Shown here piece by piece: positions 1 to 11,728 of a stretch of DNA of 64,000 bases; the first letter of the stretch is position 1, and every line of letters starts with the position of its first letter. The stretch comes from Haliclona indistincta (Eukaryota > Porifera > Demospongiae > Haplosclerida > Chalinidae). The notes beneath the pieces are model-generated. The model was given only the letters and a program-made list of their open reading frames with translations, was not told where the DNA came from and ran no database searches. The translations under genes were made by a program, and so were the position numbers. Location: assembly GCA_964017065.1 (NCBI GenBank), contig OZ024789.1, forward strand, positions 464,843 to 528,842, read 5' to 3'.

Positions 1-33
1 ATTACTGGCGCTCACTCATCTTCCATCTCACAG

Positions 34-1061
<1,028 letters not shown>

Positions 1062-1225
1062 CCCCTCCTACTAGCCCCTTCTCCTCACAGATTTTATATT
1101 ATTAACTGTAGAACAATTGTATGTTCATTCGTAGTAAAGTTCCATATTTTTGAAAGCTTGCTACAATTTTAAGAAATGAGCTGCTGATCAGTCGGCAGTC
1201 GGAAATAAATGAGAGAATAGTTTTG

Positions 1226-1672
1226 GCTGCATCATATCAGGCAGGGTAGGGGTGTGGCTGGCTGCATCAGGAATGGTAGGGGTGTGGCTGGCTGCATCAG
1301 GCAGGGTAGGGGTGTGGCTGGCTGTATCAAGCAGGGTAGGGGTGTGGCTGGCTTCATCAAGCAGGGTAAGGGTGTGGCTGGCTGTATCAAGCAGGGTAGG
1401 GGTGTGGCTGGCTGTATCAAGCAGGGTAGGGGTGTGGCTGGCTGTATCAAGCAGGGTAGGGGTGTGGCTGGCTTCATCAGGCAGGGTAAGGGTGTGGCTG
1501 GCTGTATCAAGCAGGGTAAGGGTGTGGCTGGCTGTATCAAGCAGGGTAGGGGTGTGGCTGGCTTCATCAGGCAGGGTAAGGGTGTGGCTGGCTGTATCAA
1601 GCAGGGTAGGGGTGTAGCTGGCTGCATCAGGCAGGGTATGGGTGTGGCTGGCTGCATCAGGCAGGGTACGAC
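1226..1672. repeat. 30-bp minisatellite, about 15 units
   Basis: The unit is about 30 bp, roughly GCAGGGTAGGGGTGTGGCTG followed by GCTGTATCAA. It is repeated head-to-tail with alternations at a few positions (TGCATCAG, TTCATCAA, TGTATCAA). Because 30 is a multiple of three, it produces long open frames on both strands; none has support as a gene. It begins about 165 bp downstream of the copine stop and may lie in or just past its 3' UTR. Confidence 0.95.
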
Positions 1673-2044
1673 AGCAAAAACGCCATGTCAGTTTATGCTC
1701 TATGATCTTCTTGCTACCCTCATTATTGTCCAACTCTTCAGTCATATCTTAGGTAAAGGATGACTGAAGACTTGACTCATTGGAACCATTTTCACTTCTC
1801 AATAACATGAAGTCACAACACATGATGCCCTCTGCTTTCTTGCTCTTTGCACTTGAGTCAATAGTTTCGGACTTTCGGCACCATTTTCTTTTCACAAAAT
1901 GGAAAGTGCAAAATGTCCGCTTTCAGACAGCTGGGCATTCCAGCCCGTATAAGCTAAAAAAATTCTTGGGATATAAAAAATCATTTGCTGGCATGCTTCT
2001 ATCTATCGTTGATTCTATGATAAAACAAAATAAATTTTATCAAT
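1673..2044. other. Intergenic, no gene seen
   Basis: AT-rich unique sequence between the minisatellite and the SINE. A short open frame at 1780-2046 has no recognisable motif and is AT-rich throughout. Confidence 0.5.
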
Positions 2045-2371
2045 AAAAACAGCCTTAACAGATCAATGGATAGCAGCACCCACCACCTCACTGAAGACCC
2101 CGGGACTACGGCCTCCGGCCAGACTGCTATCCAGAGCCAACAACTCCGGCAGCTGTGTGCTGACAGCCGCCTTCACATTCATTTTTGGGGAGGAATTCAC
2201 ACAGATCCCAGTCGCTCCTTCTTGCGAAGGGTGTGAACCCACGACTCTGGTAGCACTCTCAATTAAAAAGGTTTTTTGAATTTTTTCTCACCATAATCTG
2301 CCCGGGGTTCGAACCCGGCGTTATACCCCACGTTATAAGGCTAACGCTCTAGCCACTGAGCCAACCGGTCA
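2045..2371 (-). mobile_element. tRNA-derived SINE, copy 1
   Basis: On the minus strand the element starts with a tRNA-like head at about 2371-2290, containing an A-box-like TGGCTCAGTGGCTAGAGCG and a B-box GGTTCGAACCC. The tRNA-unrelated body contains GGGATCTGTGTGA and ends near 2045. A diverged plus-strand copy at 51119-51420 shares head, A/T-rich linker and body, so this is a repeat family and not an isolated tRNA gene. The presumed anticodon stem does not fold as a normal tRNA. SINEs of this kind are transcribed by RNA polymerase III and mobilised by LINE machinery. Confidence 0.8.
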
Positions 2372-2782
2372 CTTACTTATGTGGGCGTTTATCAGTTATT
2401 ATAAAGGTAGAGTTGCTAGGGTCAATTTTTTGCTGGATAAGAATATGATAAACATTTGCCTACATGCATAAATGTGCCTACATAAGGTCCACACTTGCCA
2501 TTTCTTTTGGCCTTTTCCTTAGCTCTAACATGCGTAGTCCCAACTGTGTTGCCTTTGATGAAACAGGGGTATCGTCAAGTTTGGCAACTTCCTCTTCAAT
2601 GAACTTAAGACGACAGCTAAGATCAGCAAAAATGAATATTAACGTACCATCGAACATAGTGATGCTGCAGCTAGCCTACTATAATACGCGCTAGTTCGTT
2701 CTCTCAGAGATTGCTGATGTAGTGGCAAGTCTAGCATTCAAAATTCCCGCGTTTATTAACCACGCCCACTTTTGCTAATGTC
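2372..2782. other. Intergenic and probable msrB promoter region
   Basis: Upstream of the proposed msrB start. No recognisable coding motif. A TATA box or other defined promoter element cannot be identified with confidence. Confidence 0.4.
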
Positions 2783-3261
2783 ATGTCATCAATCCGGTGT
2801 GTGATATCAGTACTCGCAGCATCCAGTCTCCTACGACCAGCATCCGCTACTCTACGCATCACCAGGGCTCTCTACCATTCTCACGGTTAGTGCCTCCATC
2901 TACTGTGTTTAATACATGACAATACTCTTGCTCAGGAATACAGAGATCTGCTACCAGCGGAGTTAGAACGAGCTTGTTCTGTAACCAGAAACGGTGTATG
3001 GGAAACATGAGCTCCAAGGATACGCCAGGTACTGAATGTGTGTGTCTGTCACGTGACCTAGTCTATACCCTCCTCACAGAGGCTAGCAATGTCTACCATC
3101 AGCAGCCAAAACCAGAGGTAACCTATAACCCTAGCTGAGCCCTAGCTGCTAGGCATCGATCTTTCTCCTCGTTTTTTCCTAGATTACCTTCACAGAGGAG
3201 GAGCTCCGTGAGAAACTGACAGCTGAGGAGTATCGTGTTACCCAGCAGAAGGGGACAGAAC

Positions 3262-3348
<87 letters not shown>

Positions 3349-3816
3349 TGCCCTGGTGGTTCAACTGGTAGAGTCTTGAGTTTATGACCCAGAGGACACC
3401 GGAGGACACTGGTTCGAATCCCAGGGCAGGAGGAAAAATAAGAACAAAAAACATCACAAGTACTCCAGCCCACCAGCCCACCCATCTGTAAAACGGGTAC
3501 CTGGTCTTGTACTGGGGGAGCAAAGCACACCGACTATGTCTCATTGTACCACTAATGGTAGTGGTGGGACTACAGGGTGCCCACACCGGCAGTGGGAGGC
3601 ATGGTTGGTACCTCCTGCGAGTTCCTTGCCCAGGCTCCAGGAGTGCCCATAGCACCGGCACATCGTACCTGCTTAGTGCATAGGTGCCCTGGCTTGTCCA
3701 GGAACGCGTGACCTGTAATAGGCAGCGAGAGGCTTTGCTTTTTGCTCTTTTTTTTTGCGTGTGCGTGTGTGTGTGTGCGTGTGTGCGTGTGTGTGTGTGT
3801 GTGCGTGTGTGTGTGT

Positions 3817-3886
<70 letters not shown>

Positions 3887-5144
3887 TGAGTGAGTCAGTG
3901 AGTGTGTTTTATTGATTAATGCTCATTGATGTTATTTTGCATTACTTTCAATATTCAATCTCCTGTTCCAGTGCCTGGACTGGTAAATATGTTGAAGTGA
4001 AGGACGACGGCACATTCCATTGTGTGGTGTGTGGAGCTGAGCTGTTCAAGTGAGTCCTAGCTACAGTTGCTAGGTGGGTGTGGTCATAATGTTGATCTGT
4101 TATTATAGGACTGACAAGAAGTTTGAATCAGGATCAGGTTAGTAGAGAGAGAGAGAGAGAGAGAGTCATTCTGTTCAGGCTTGCCATTTGTGGGGGCAGT
4201 TAGACACTGCTTAGCAGGTTTCCTGGCTCTACCAGTGACCCTCTGTGAGGCAGCTAGACACTGCTTAGCAGGTTTCCTGGCTCTACCAGTGACCCTCTTG
4301 TGAGGCAGCTAGACACTGCTTGGTGCACAGGTGTCCTGGCTCTACCAGTGACCCTCTGTGAGGCAGCTAGACACTGCTTAGTGCACAGGTGTCCTGGCTC
4401 TACCAGTGACCCCCTGTGTGGCAGCTAGACACTGCTTAGTGCACAGGTGTCCTGGCTCTACCAGTGACCCTCTGTGAGGCAGCTAGACACTGCTTAGTGC
4501 ACAGGTGTCCTGGCTCTACCAGTGACCCTCTGTGAGGCAGCTAGACACTGCTTAGTGCACAAGTGTCCTGGCTCTACCAGTGACCCTCTGTGAGGCAGCT
4601 AGACACTGCTTAGTGCACAGGTGTCCTGGCTCTACCAGTGACCCTCTGTGAGGCAGCTAGACACTGCTTAGTGCACAGGTGGCCTGGCTCTACCAGTGAC
4701 CCTCTGTGAGGCAGCTAGACTCTGCTTAGTGCACAGGTGGCCTGGCTCTACCAGTGACCCTCTGCTAGACACTGCTTAGTGTGTCCCAGCGTCACACAGG
4801 TATTTATCAACACACAGAATATGTACATGTACATATGTCACATAACTTCATAACATATCTGAGCATGTATCATGTCTGTGGTGTAGGGTGGCCATCGTTC
4901 AGTGATGTTGCTGACAAAGGCAATGTGGCTAGAATAGTTGATTCATCATTTGGTATGACCAGGACTGAAGTGGTGTGTGCTAAGGTATGACGACTAGCTA
5001 GTGATGTTACTATAAGCTATGATGCTGCTGCTATAGTGTGGAGCTCATCTTGGTCATGTGTTCGATGATGGCCCTAAGGAGGACACTGGACTAAGATACT
5101 GCATCAACTCAGCCTCTCTCAAGCTGAAGAAGGCAGACCAGTGA
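2783..5144 (+). CDS. msrB: Peptide-methionine (R)-S-oxide reductase, mitochondrial type (MsrB)
   Basis: Eight exons: about 2783-2885, 2936-3028, 3080-3117, 3183-3262, 3972-4049, 4109-4137, 4887-4984 and 5037-5144. The SelR domain runs from [20 protein letters not shown] to the end and has both zinc CxxC pairs (CVVCGAELF and [12 protein letters not shown]), the SGSGWPSF substrate motif and the catalytic cysteine in RYCINSASL. The enzyme reduces methionine-R-sulfoxide in proteins with thioredoxin. I chose the ATG at 2783 because its frame stays open through exons 1 and 2 and gives an Arg/Ser/Ala-rich, acid-free leader ([15 protein letters not shown]...), typical of a mitochondrial presequence. 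Internal methionines near 2998 would give a cytosolic form. Introns 4 and 6 are swollen by repeats. Confidence 0.93.
3263..3346 (+). repeat. (GT)n microsatellite in msrB intron 4
   Basis: An uninterrupted GT run starts at the intron's own GT donor and leads directly into a tRNA-derived SINE. Confidence 0.95.
3351..3720 (+). mobile_element. Second tRNA-derived SINE family, in msrB intron 4
   Basis: The head at about 3351-3428 is tRNA-like. It opens with GCCCTGGTGGTTCAACTGGT, has a B-box GGTTCGAATCC, and closes with CCAGGGC, which pairs with the opening GCCCTGG as an acceptor stem. A D-loop-like GGTTCAACTGGTAGAG is present. The body (to about 3720) contains TGCTTAGTGCATAGGTGCCC, similar to the minisatellite at 4190-4775. 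It differs from the SINE at 2045-2371. A functional tRNA is unlikely because of the long tail and degenerate anticodon arm. Confidence 0.72.
3760..3886 (+). repeat. (GT)n/(GTGC) microsatellite in msrB intron 4
   Basis: Long GT run with GC interruptions followed by GAGT repeats, immediately after the SINE body. Confidence 0.95.
4190..4775 (+). repeat. ~59-bp minisatellite in msrB intron 6
   Basis: About ten head-to-tail units of roughly 59 bp, each containing GGCAGCTAGACACTGCTTAG, a TGCACAGGTGTCCTGGCTC stretch and TACCAGTGACCCTCTGTGA. Units differ by single bases. A GA run (about 4143-4164) precedes it. Part of the unit resembles the SINE body at about 3675-3700. Confidence 0.93.
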
Positions 5145-6134
5145 CAACCACAAAGAAGCTGAAATAGTAGCCATTGTCATAATTATTATTAGCTCCAGAA
5201 AGTGTTCAAATCTGTTTTATTGTCACTCATAAAACAAAGTCACTTGCTAACGTGCTGTTAGGTCACGGCTACTGGTAAGGTGCTAGGGACGTCAGCTGGT
5301 GATTGCTACTGTGTCGCTATTGGTAGTTATGATACCAACTGCATGCTCGTGCTATTGATGGGTTTCCTCTCATTATGCTTGATGCTATTGGGTCGGGCAG
5401 CTCTATATCATGGGAGATTCTACTGGTCTATTCCTATGGCAACGTCTTCACACTCCTAGCTAATCTCGTACAATAGCCAGCCTGTCTACAGCATGTGACG
5501 AGTCATGATTATGTATCTTTGGCTGTGTCTATGTTCAACTGGTCATTCCTGTGAACTGGGAATATCAAGACCGCTGTTCTGATCAAGATGAGAAGCATCG
5601 TGATCACAATAATTTTTATCACAAATCCGGTATAATATGGTCATACACTTTGGGTTAGTCTATCCAACAACATTCTACGCCATTTCAATAATTGTTACCT
5701 ATTTTAACCTAACGTTCTAAGAGTGTGTACGTGCTGACGTCATCTTCACGGTCTGTGTGCTCTGCTGGTTCCTGGCTGGTATGATCTTACGCTCTAACCC
5801 TTTCAGCTTATGCTGTTGTTTGCAGTTACACGCACTACGACTTGCACTACGTATTGCAACCGCTATCCTTGCTCAATAATCAGTTTGATCACTGAACTAC
5901 TTACTAGCTGACACACAGCAGTACTCTGTATGTGTGATTAAAAATCAGTAGTATCAAAAAAAACGAAAATCGAGTGGACAAACCAGTACACCAACCACAT
6001 TGTAGAACACGGAATCACATCATCAAGTTCATAGGTGTGATATTCACACAACACAGTACACTAAATATGTCTAGTTTATTAGCACGTACGCGAAGGTGTC
6101 ACGTTATAGCAGATCTTTCGGCTAGGCATCACTG
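5145..6134. other. Intergenic; upstream region of the first TspO-like gene
   Basis: No gene seen. The last ~140 bp (about 5995-6134) match the sequence upstream of the paralogue at 35567 (shared AGTTTATTAGCACGTAC and GGTGTCACGTTATAGCAGA), so promoter and 5' UTR were copied with the gene. A CACGCACTACGACTTGCAC segment near 5830-5866 recurs after the gene at about 7206-7233. Confidence 0.6.
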
Positions 6135-7088
6135 ATGGCGGAGCAAAGCAGTAGTATCGAAGACCAGCAGCCAACTCCAGCACTCGCTGTGCTGAAAACA
6201 GAGGAAAATGTGAAATACAGCAATTTCTTCCTATTCGGAGTTACCGTCTTAGTGATCGGTTTTCCTTTTCTAGACCTAGCTGCAGCAGAAAGCTGGTGTT
6301 TTGCGACTAACTCGACTTCTGAATATAACGTCCAAGTTACTCCGGCTAGTTGGAGCCTATTGTCAATATGGGGACTTTCATTATTATGGCAAGTTCTCTG
6401 GCTGCTGTACGCATGGTCCTTTGTATTCTATCCCCGCTCACGTGCTGTATCATGGGTCACTCTGGCGCTCCATATGTTTTCCTTTGCTTGCCTGAGTTTA
6501 ATCAACTATATCTGCATATTTGGCGACAACTCCAGCTGTCTCTACGTCTATAGCTCGTTGATTTTCGAGCTCATCTCTGCAGTTCTTCTCTGGATAGCTT
6601 TTGGTGTACAGTTTATGCATATCTGGCACAAGTACGACACTCCAACTGCTATCAAGTGGTATGATGTATGGGCGTTATTTTTACTGGTCTTGAATGGATT
6701 GGTTATATTCGCTACCTGGGCGACTATCTCTGCTCTTCTTTCCTTTGGTAAAGTGTTGCAGTACTTCATTGGAGTTGATGAGGTCACTACAGGCGCTGTA
6801 GTGATCTGGATGATGACAGCATTCATCCTCATCTACTTTGTTCTTGAGAACACTATTCTTGATCGATATGCTCGTTTCTTCTTCGTGGTGTATCCAGTAC
6901 TCATCTGGGTTCTATCAGGAGTGATGTCAGCTCACTGGGGCAGGGAGGACCCTGACACTAGCCCTGTACTCACTCTACTACTGCTGCTGCTCTCCATCGG
7001 CTTGCTACTAGTACGAGTCATCGTCCTCAAGGTCCGTCGACCATTTGAATCCATTGAGAACAGCAAGCCAGATGAACCAGCTCTGTAG
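6135..7088 (+). CDS. TspO/MBR-like multipass membrane protein, copy 1
   Basis: A single-exon, 317-residue protein with about eight or nine hydrophobic helices. Family landmarks are VTPASWSLLSIWGLSLLWQ (where paralogues have TPAGWTFxIWGxI), the Trp/Tyr-rich VLWLLYAWSFVF helix, NGLVIFATWATI, LENTILDRYARF and SAHWGRED, then a final poly-Leu helix. The pattern of a Pro-Gly-Trp helix start, clustered tryptophans and an N-G-x-x-x-Y/F-A-T-W helix resembles the TspO/MBR (tryptophan-rich sensory protein) superfamily, whose members bind porphyrins and lipids in membranes; that assignment is inferred. It is separated from the main array by ~28 kb and is closest to the copy at 35567. Binding partners and location are unknown. 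Confidence 0.8.
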   Translation: MAEQSSSIEDQQPTPALAVLKTEENVKYSNFFLFGVTVLVIGFPFLDLAAAESWCFATNSTSEYNVQVTPASWSLLSIWGLSLLWQVLWLLYAWSFVFYPRSRAVSWVTLALHMFSFACLSLINYICIFGDNSSCLYVYSSLIFELISAVLLWIAFGVQFMHIWHKYDTPTAIKWYDVWALFLLVLNGLVIFATWATISALLSFGKVLQYFIGVDEVTTGAVVIWMMTAFILIYFVLENTILDRYARFFFVVYPVLIWVLSGVMSAHWGREDPDTSPVLTLLLLLLSIGLLLVRVIVLKVRRPFESIENSKPDEPAL

Positions 7089-7648
7089 TGTGTACATAAC
7101 TCTCACTAACTCAGTCAACATTACTGTTTAAATACAACATAAGTATTATAGTATTGTTTTTTGAACACATTTTACTGTGGCTTAATCAATCATGCTGTTT
7201 GTAGTGACACGCACTACTTGCTCTACGTATTGGTAGAATTTGGACTACCAGTCTACCAGCGACCAGCCACAACAAGAAGCACCATCACCAGAAGAGTACG
7301 GTCGGACATTGAATAAGGAGAATTTGTCTTGGGTGCCAGTGTGGTGCACACTGCCACTCTCCTCTGCAGCTAGCTGCCTGCAGTAAACTGATAAAAATGT
7401 GGCTGCAAGGGTGACAAGGGTTGTAGTGCAAGATGTTCATGTTAGAAGGCCCAGTGAAACTGTACAGAGCTGTGTAGCTGTAAAATTAGATTGTATTCTA
7501 AATTTTGTTGAGTTGTTTCTTAGACTACAGAGTAATAAAATTGAATACACATGTAAATGTACAAAGTTTGGTTTTTACCATGCTTTTACCCGTTACCCGC
7601 AACGTTGTGAGCCACGCCTTTATAGAGACCACGCCTCTCACGGCAGCT
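7089..7648. other. Intergenic between TspO-like copy 1 and the P450
   Basis: AT-rich with no recognised gene. Open frames entering from 7399 and 7505 overlap the P450 first exon but lack family features before 7649. Confidence 0.4.
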
Positions 7649-9962
7649 ATGGCGTACCTAGCTGTGCTAGCCGCGGTGATTGCCGCTCTCTTCACGGCGA
7701 CACTGTTCGCTGTAGTGGTGTTCAGTGTGTATCTGGTGATAGTGCACCGCCGATACGCCCATATTCCCAAACCAAAAGGAGCCTCGTGAGTTAAGAGCCT
7801 CGATAGCTAAAGCATATTGTATCAACTATGGCTAAAGCCTCTTTACGGTACATGCATTGTATTACAGGTTTATGTTTGGTCATCTAACGATCATTAGAAG
7901 GGAAAAGAAGAAAGGCAAGCACTCAATGGAGCTCTTCTATGATTGGTATAATGCTGTGTTGGTACACCTTGTATTGCCTGTTACTGTAGGAGCCTGGAGT
8001 GTGGTAGCGTGTATGTGTTCTGGGCGGTGCATATGCCCATTGTGATCGTGTCTGGACCAACAGATGTTAAAGTAAGCTAGTCAGGGATCGTAATGACTTC
8101 TGTAAAGAAATGTGTTGATAATTGTTACCTTAACAACACCCATGTGCAGCCTAAATGTTTGGGTTTTTTCGGAATTTTTTGGGGTTTATAAAAGTCTTCA
8201 CGATCGGAATCGCACTAGTGCCCTTTGGTCAAGAGATGACCTTGCACCTGTAGTATTGAGCTCCAGCGTAAAAGAAAAGCCTCATAGTGTACACCCTTTA
8301 ATTATAAGGACAATGACTGTAATGTGGACATATTTCATGTGATCCAAATATAAAATTTTGGTGCTTTGTATGTTTAATTACTCCAAAAATCATAACCTTT
8401 CTAAGAGATGTGACAATTCACTACTCAGCTGTTTGACACCTGGTGTGGGGCTTCTCTTAGGGTGGTTTACATGTAAAATCCCTTAAACACCTTGATGTAG
8501 CTTGGGTCATAACCTCATGTATATAGGCTCTCTCTTCCAGAGAAATATCTAAACCATCAACAACACAGACTCATTACATCTTCGGTCAGAGGTACATGCC
8601 ATCTTATAGCTGGTATTACTTATCATTTTGTATACTTGTGATAGATTCATCAAGAGGAGCTTAGCTACTCTCGAGAACTATGATGAGTGGAAGGAACGAA
8701 GACGCGTGTTCAATCCTGCATTTACAAACAAGTATGACTGACTCTGCTCAACACTTTAAGCCAACACTGATTTTGTCTTTTCCTTAGCTATCTTCGTGGA
8801 TTGGTCCCGATCTATAACAGTGTTGTAGTGAAGGACTTGATTGATCCACTGAGATCTAAGGCAGATGGGACAACTAGTGTAGCCATGAAGACTGAGTTCT
8901 CTCGGATATCTCTCCAAGTGATCAGTGAGGTGTGGTCCCATCCTGTAGTGACACGCCCACTATCACCATCATAGGTCGCCTTTGGAGCTGACTTTGAGAG
9001 GGACCCCTTCGTACAGAACCTGGCTGGCAAGGATGGACTGACTCCACTGATAAAAACAGCTTTTGATGGAGTAGGAAAAGCTTTCCTGATTCCACTTCAG
9101 CAGGTAATGACAGTAATAGATCTAGCTGACACCAATAGTGATTAACCCCAAGCATTAAGCCGTGGGACCTGGTTGTACGTATCATAAAATATTGTACTTG
9201 GTTACAGACTAGCCTGATGGAAGGTGATTTGGGTTTTCTCAAATAGTGCTGTAAATGTACACGACTAAATTATCTTGTGTATAAGAATCACTGTACCATC
9301 TATTGACTTTAGTCTATTGAGCTGGTTCTTACTATAATACAGTACATGTCATTCCTTGGAAGAGACTGTACCAATGCTATACGCAAGGTCAGAGCTATCG
9401 GCAAGTACTGTATCGAGAAGAGGTTGAAGGCTCTGGACAACAAGGAGGAGCTACCGATGGACATCATGTCACAGATACTCAGCATTGTCCGTGAGTAGTG
9501 TGTCTCTCACCCTTCTACTCACTCTCATCCCTCCCACTCACTCTCACCCCTCCCTCCCTCCCACTCACTCACTCTCATCCCTCCCACCCCACCCCCTCAC
9601 TCTCACCCCTCCCACTCACTCACTCTCACCCCTCCCACTCACTCTCATCCCTCCCTCCCACTCACTCTCACCCCTCCCACTCGGTTGTGATGGTGTTGTG
9701 TTGCTGTAGATACTGAGAAGAATGTGGATATTGAAGACCTGGTGGATGAGTTCTTGTTGTTCTATCTGGCAGGTACATGTACAGTTGTATAACTAGTAAT
9801 AATACAAGTAACTACTATAGTTATTCCTTGATGTGACATATCGTGTTGAGTATTCAATTTTTAAGTACTAAGGCAGCGAGTCTAGATAATGAGGTTTTTA
9901 CATTTTGTGAACAGCTTACTTATGTTAGATTCCAAGGAAATACGGTACGAGTGAATATAACT

Positions 9963-10027
<65 letters not shown>

Positions 10028-11377
10028 CCCTCTCTAGGTCAGGAGACTACATCAGCTCTGCTGGCATTCACTACTGGACTACTGATCCAGCATCCTGACA
10101 TACTACACAGGTTGAGCTGCCACTGTACCAGTAGATCATACTCCCTCCATGTACTGCAGGGTGATGGAGGAGATAGAGGAGGTTGTGGGTGACAGGACTA
10201 CAGTAGAGGCTGATGACCTGGACAAGCTGACGTACATGCACCAGGTAACAGCGATGTAGCTAGTTACACTTGGTGCATTGGAGCTAGAGGGTTAATCATT
10301 TGAGTCGGTCTTTTGCAGCTGTTTATAACTCATGGTCTGAAATATTAAGTTTATTGCTTGAAAGCCAACAGCATGTCATGAGAATTGCTATGCAGTAATG
10401 GTTGCACTGCCTATCAGAACGTTATGGCAACTGCCAATGATCGAACACACGATCACTGTGGTCTGGTCTGCTGTACATGTTCCGAATGTCCCTTGTTCTT
10501 GAGCAGACATGTACTTATCTTCATTTTGTTACTGTAGGTTCTTGAAGAAGCTAATAGAATGTTTGGTATTGGCGAAGCCAGCAAGCAGGCTCCGCCTACT
10601 GGGATAACACTCTCTGGAAAGCATGTGCCAGAAGGAACCATGATCATGGTAATATCAGTGCCACTTTGTTAAAATGTCACTCATTGTTAATTAATAATTA
10701 TGACGAAAATCCTGCGAAAATCTATAAATTTGCAAGAGCCTTATCGTACACTGACCATTATTTTTTTCCAGTATTTACTAAATTGTACAATAAATTATTA
10801 GCAATACTAGTAAAGCGAAAAGTAGCACAAAGATGTAGGGAAAAAGACATTTTAAAAAACCCAATGAAAAGAAAAAAATACAGAAAATAAGATAAAGCTT
10901 GGTTTCATAATATGGTTATTAATATGTATGTCAACCTTGTGTTCAAATGTATATTATTCTACAGTGTTTCTCGTATGTAACCCATCATAATCCAGAGCTA
11001 TTCACCGATCCGATGACCTTTGATCCAGATCGTTTCAGTCCTGACAAAAAACGGTGGGTATTCATCGCCGAGTGCAATTCATGTCACACATCATTATCAT
11101 TGTCTTCATGCAGTCCTAGTCCATATGAGTATTATCCATTTGGTACTGGTCATCGCTCTTGTATTGGAAGAGTGTTTGCTATGGTGAGTTGTGCGGTGTG
11201 AGGCAACTTGTACTGACTGCTCTCTTGTCACACCAGATGGAGGCAAAGGTTGTGATGGTCCATCTACTGCGCACATACACCCTCTCACTGCCGGAGGACT
11301 ACTGCTTGAAACTAAACTGTGACAGTGTCTTACCAGAACCAGTCGACCAGCTACCCTGTGTGCTGGCTGTCCGCTAG
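7649..11377 (+). CDS. Cytochrome P450, CYP46-like
   Basis: About 16 exons. Recognised ones include 7649-7785 (N-terminal membrane anchor MAYLAVLAAVIAALF), 7868-7957, 7990-8071, ~8541-8591, 8645-8731, 8788-8929, 8975-9103, 9343-9490, 9710-9772, 10038-10110, 10160-10244, 10538-10648, 10965-11053, 11114-11183 and 11237-11377. Hallmarks are the helix-C region YDEWKERRRVFNPAF, the helix-I oxygen-binding stretch FLAGQETTSALLAF spread over two exons (read YLAGQETTSALL), the ExxR as EEANR, the PERF-like DPDRF, and the heme loop FGTGHRSCIGRVFAM with the thiolate Cys. The enzyme would be a membrane-bound mono-oxygenase; the CYP46 (cholesterol 24-hydroxylase) resemblance is from layout and motifs only. 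The phase across the junction near 8071/8541 could not be resolved by eye. Several introns carry CT or CTCACCC repeats. Confidence 0.9.
9495..9690 (+). repeat. CACTCTCATCCCTCC minisatellite in P450 intron
   Basis: Irregular pyrimidine-rich repeats of CTCACTCTCATCCCTCCC type fill the intron between exons ending at 9490 and starting at 9710. Confidence 0.9.
9965..10037 (+). repeat. (CT)n microsatellite forming a P450 intron acceptor tract
   Basis: A pure CT run at 9965-10020 is followed by TCTCTCCCCTCTCTAG, the acceptor for the exon beginning at 10038 (GQETTSALL). Confidence 0.92.
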
Positions 11378-11728
11378 ACACTTACTGGACAGAATGCACT
11401 GCAATAGTTCATAGCATAACTAATGAGAGGATTATATTTGTATTATCAGTAACTTTGTTCCCTTACTTCTTAGATAAAAAAGGCATGTAGTCCATGCCCC
11501 ACCTTTTGTACCACTCGAAATTGCTATTTCATATTTCAATAAAATTTATGTTAGCTACATCAAAATAAACTTGTTGGCACGTTATGAATACGGTTGTGCG
11601 GTGAGCGGTAGTTTACCTGGGTATTTCCCACAGCCAAGAGTATGGTATAATAGATAATAATAACTCTTGACACAGCATATTTCCTACTCGAGTACTTGCA
11701 GCTAGCTCAGTAGCTGATAGCAACCAGG

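Noticed and set aside
1188..1763. Long open frames with regular repeats on both strands
   Set aside because: They are produced by a 30-bp minisatellite whose unit length is a multiple of three; no start context, splice sites or family similarity.
2280..2371. A functional tRNA gene on the minus strand
   Set aside because: A- and B-box-like sequences are present, but the anticodon stem does not fold normally and the sequence continues into a body repeated at 51119-51420, so it is the head of a SINE.
3351..3428. A functional tRNA gene inside msrB intron 4
   Set aside because: The acceptor stem pairs, but the anticodon arm is poor and a long tRNA-unrelated body follows; a SINE is more likely.
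3123..3893. Open frames rich in Thr-His or Val-Cys
   Set aside because: They are translations of GT/CA microsatellites in msrB intron 4.
4190..4775. CRISPR-like direct repeats
   Set aside because: The units are contiguous with no unique spacers and lie in a eukaryotic intron; this is a minisatellite.
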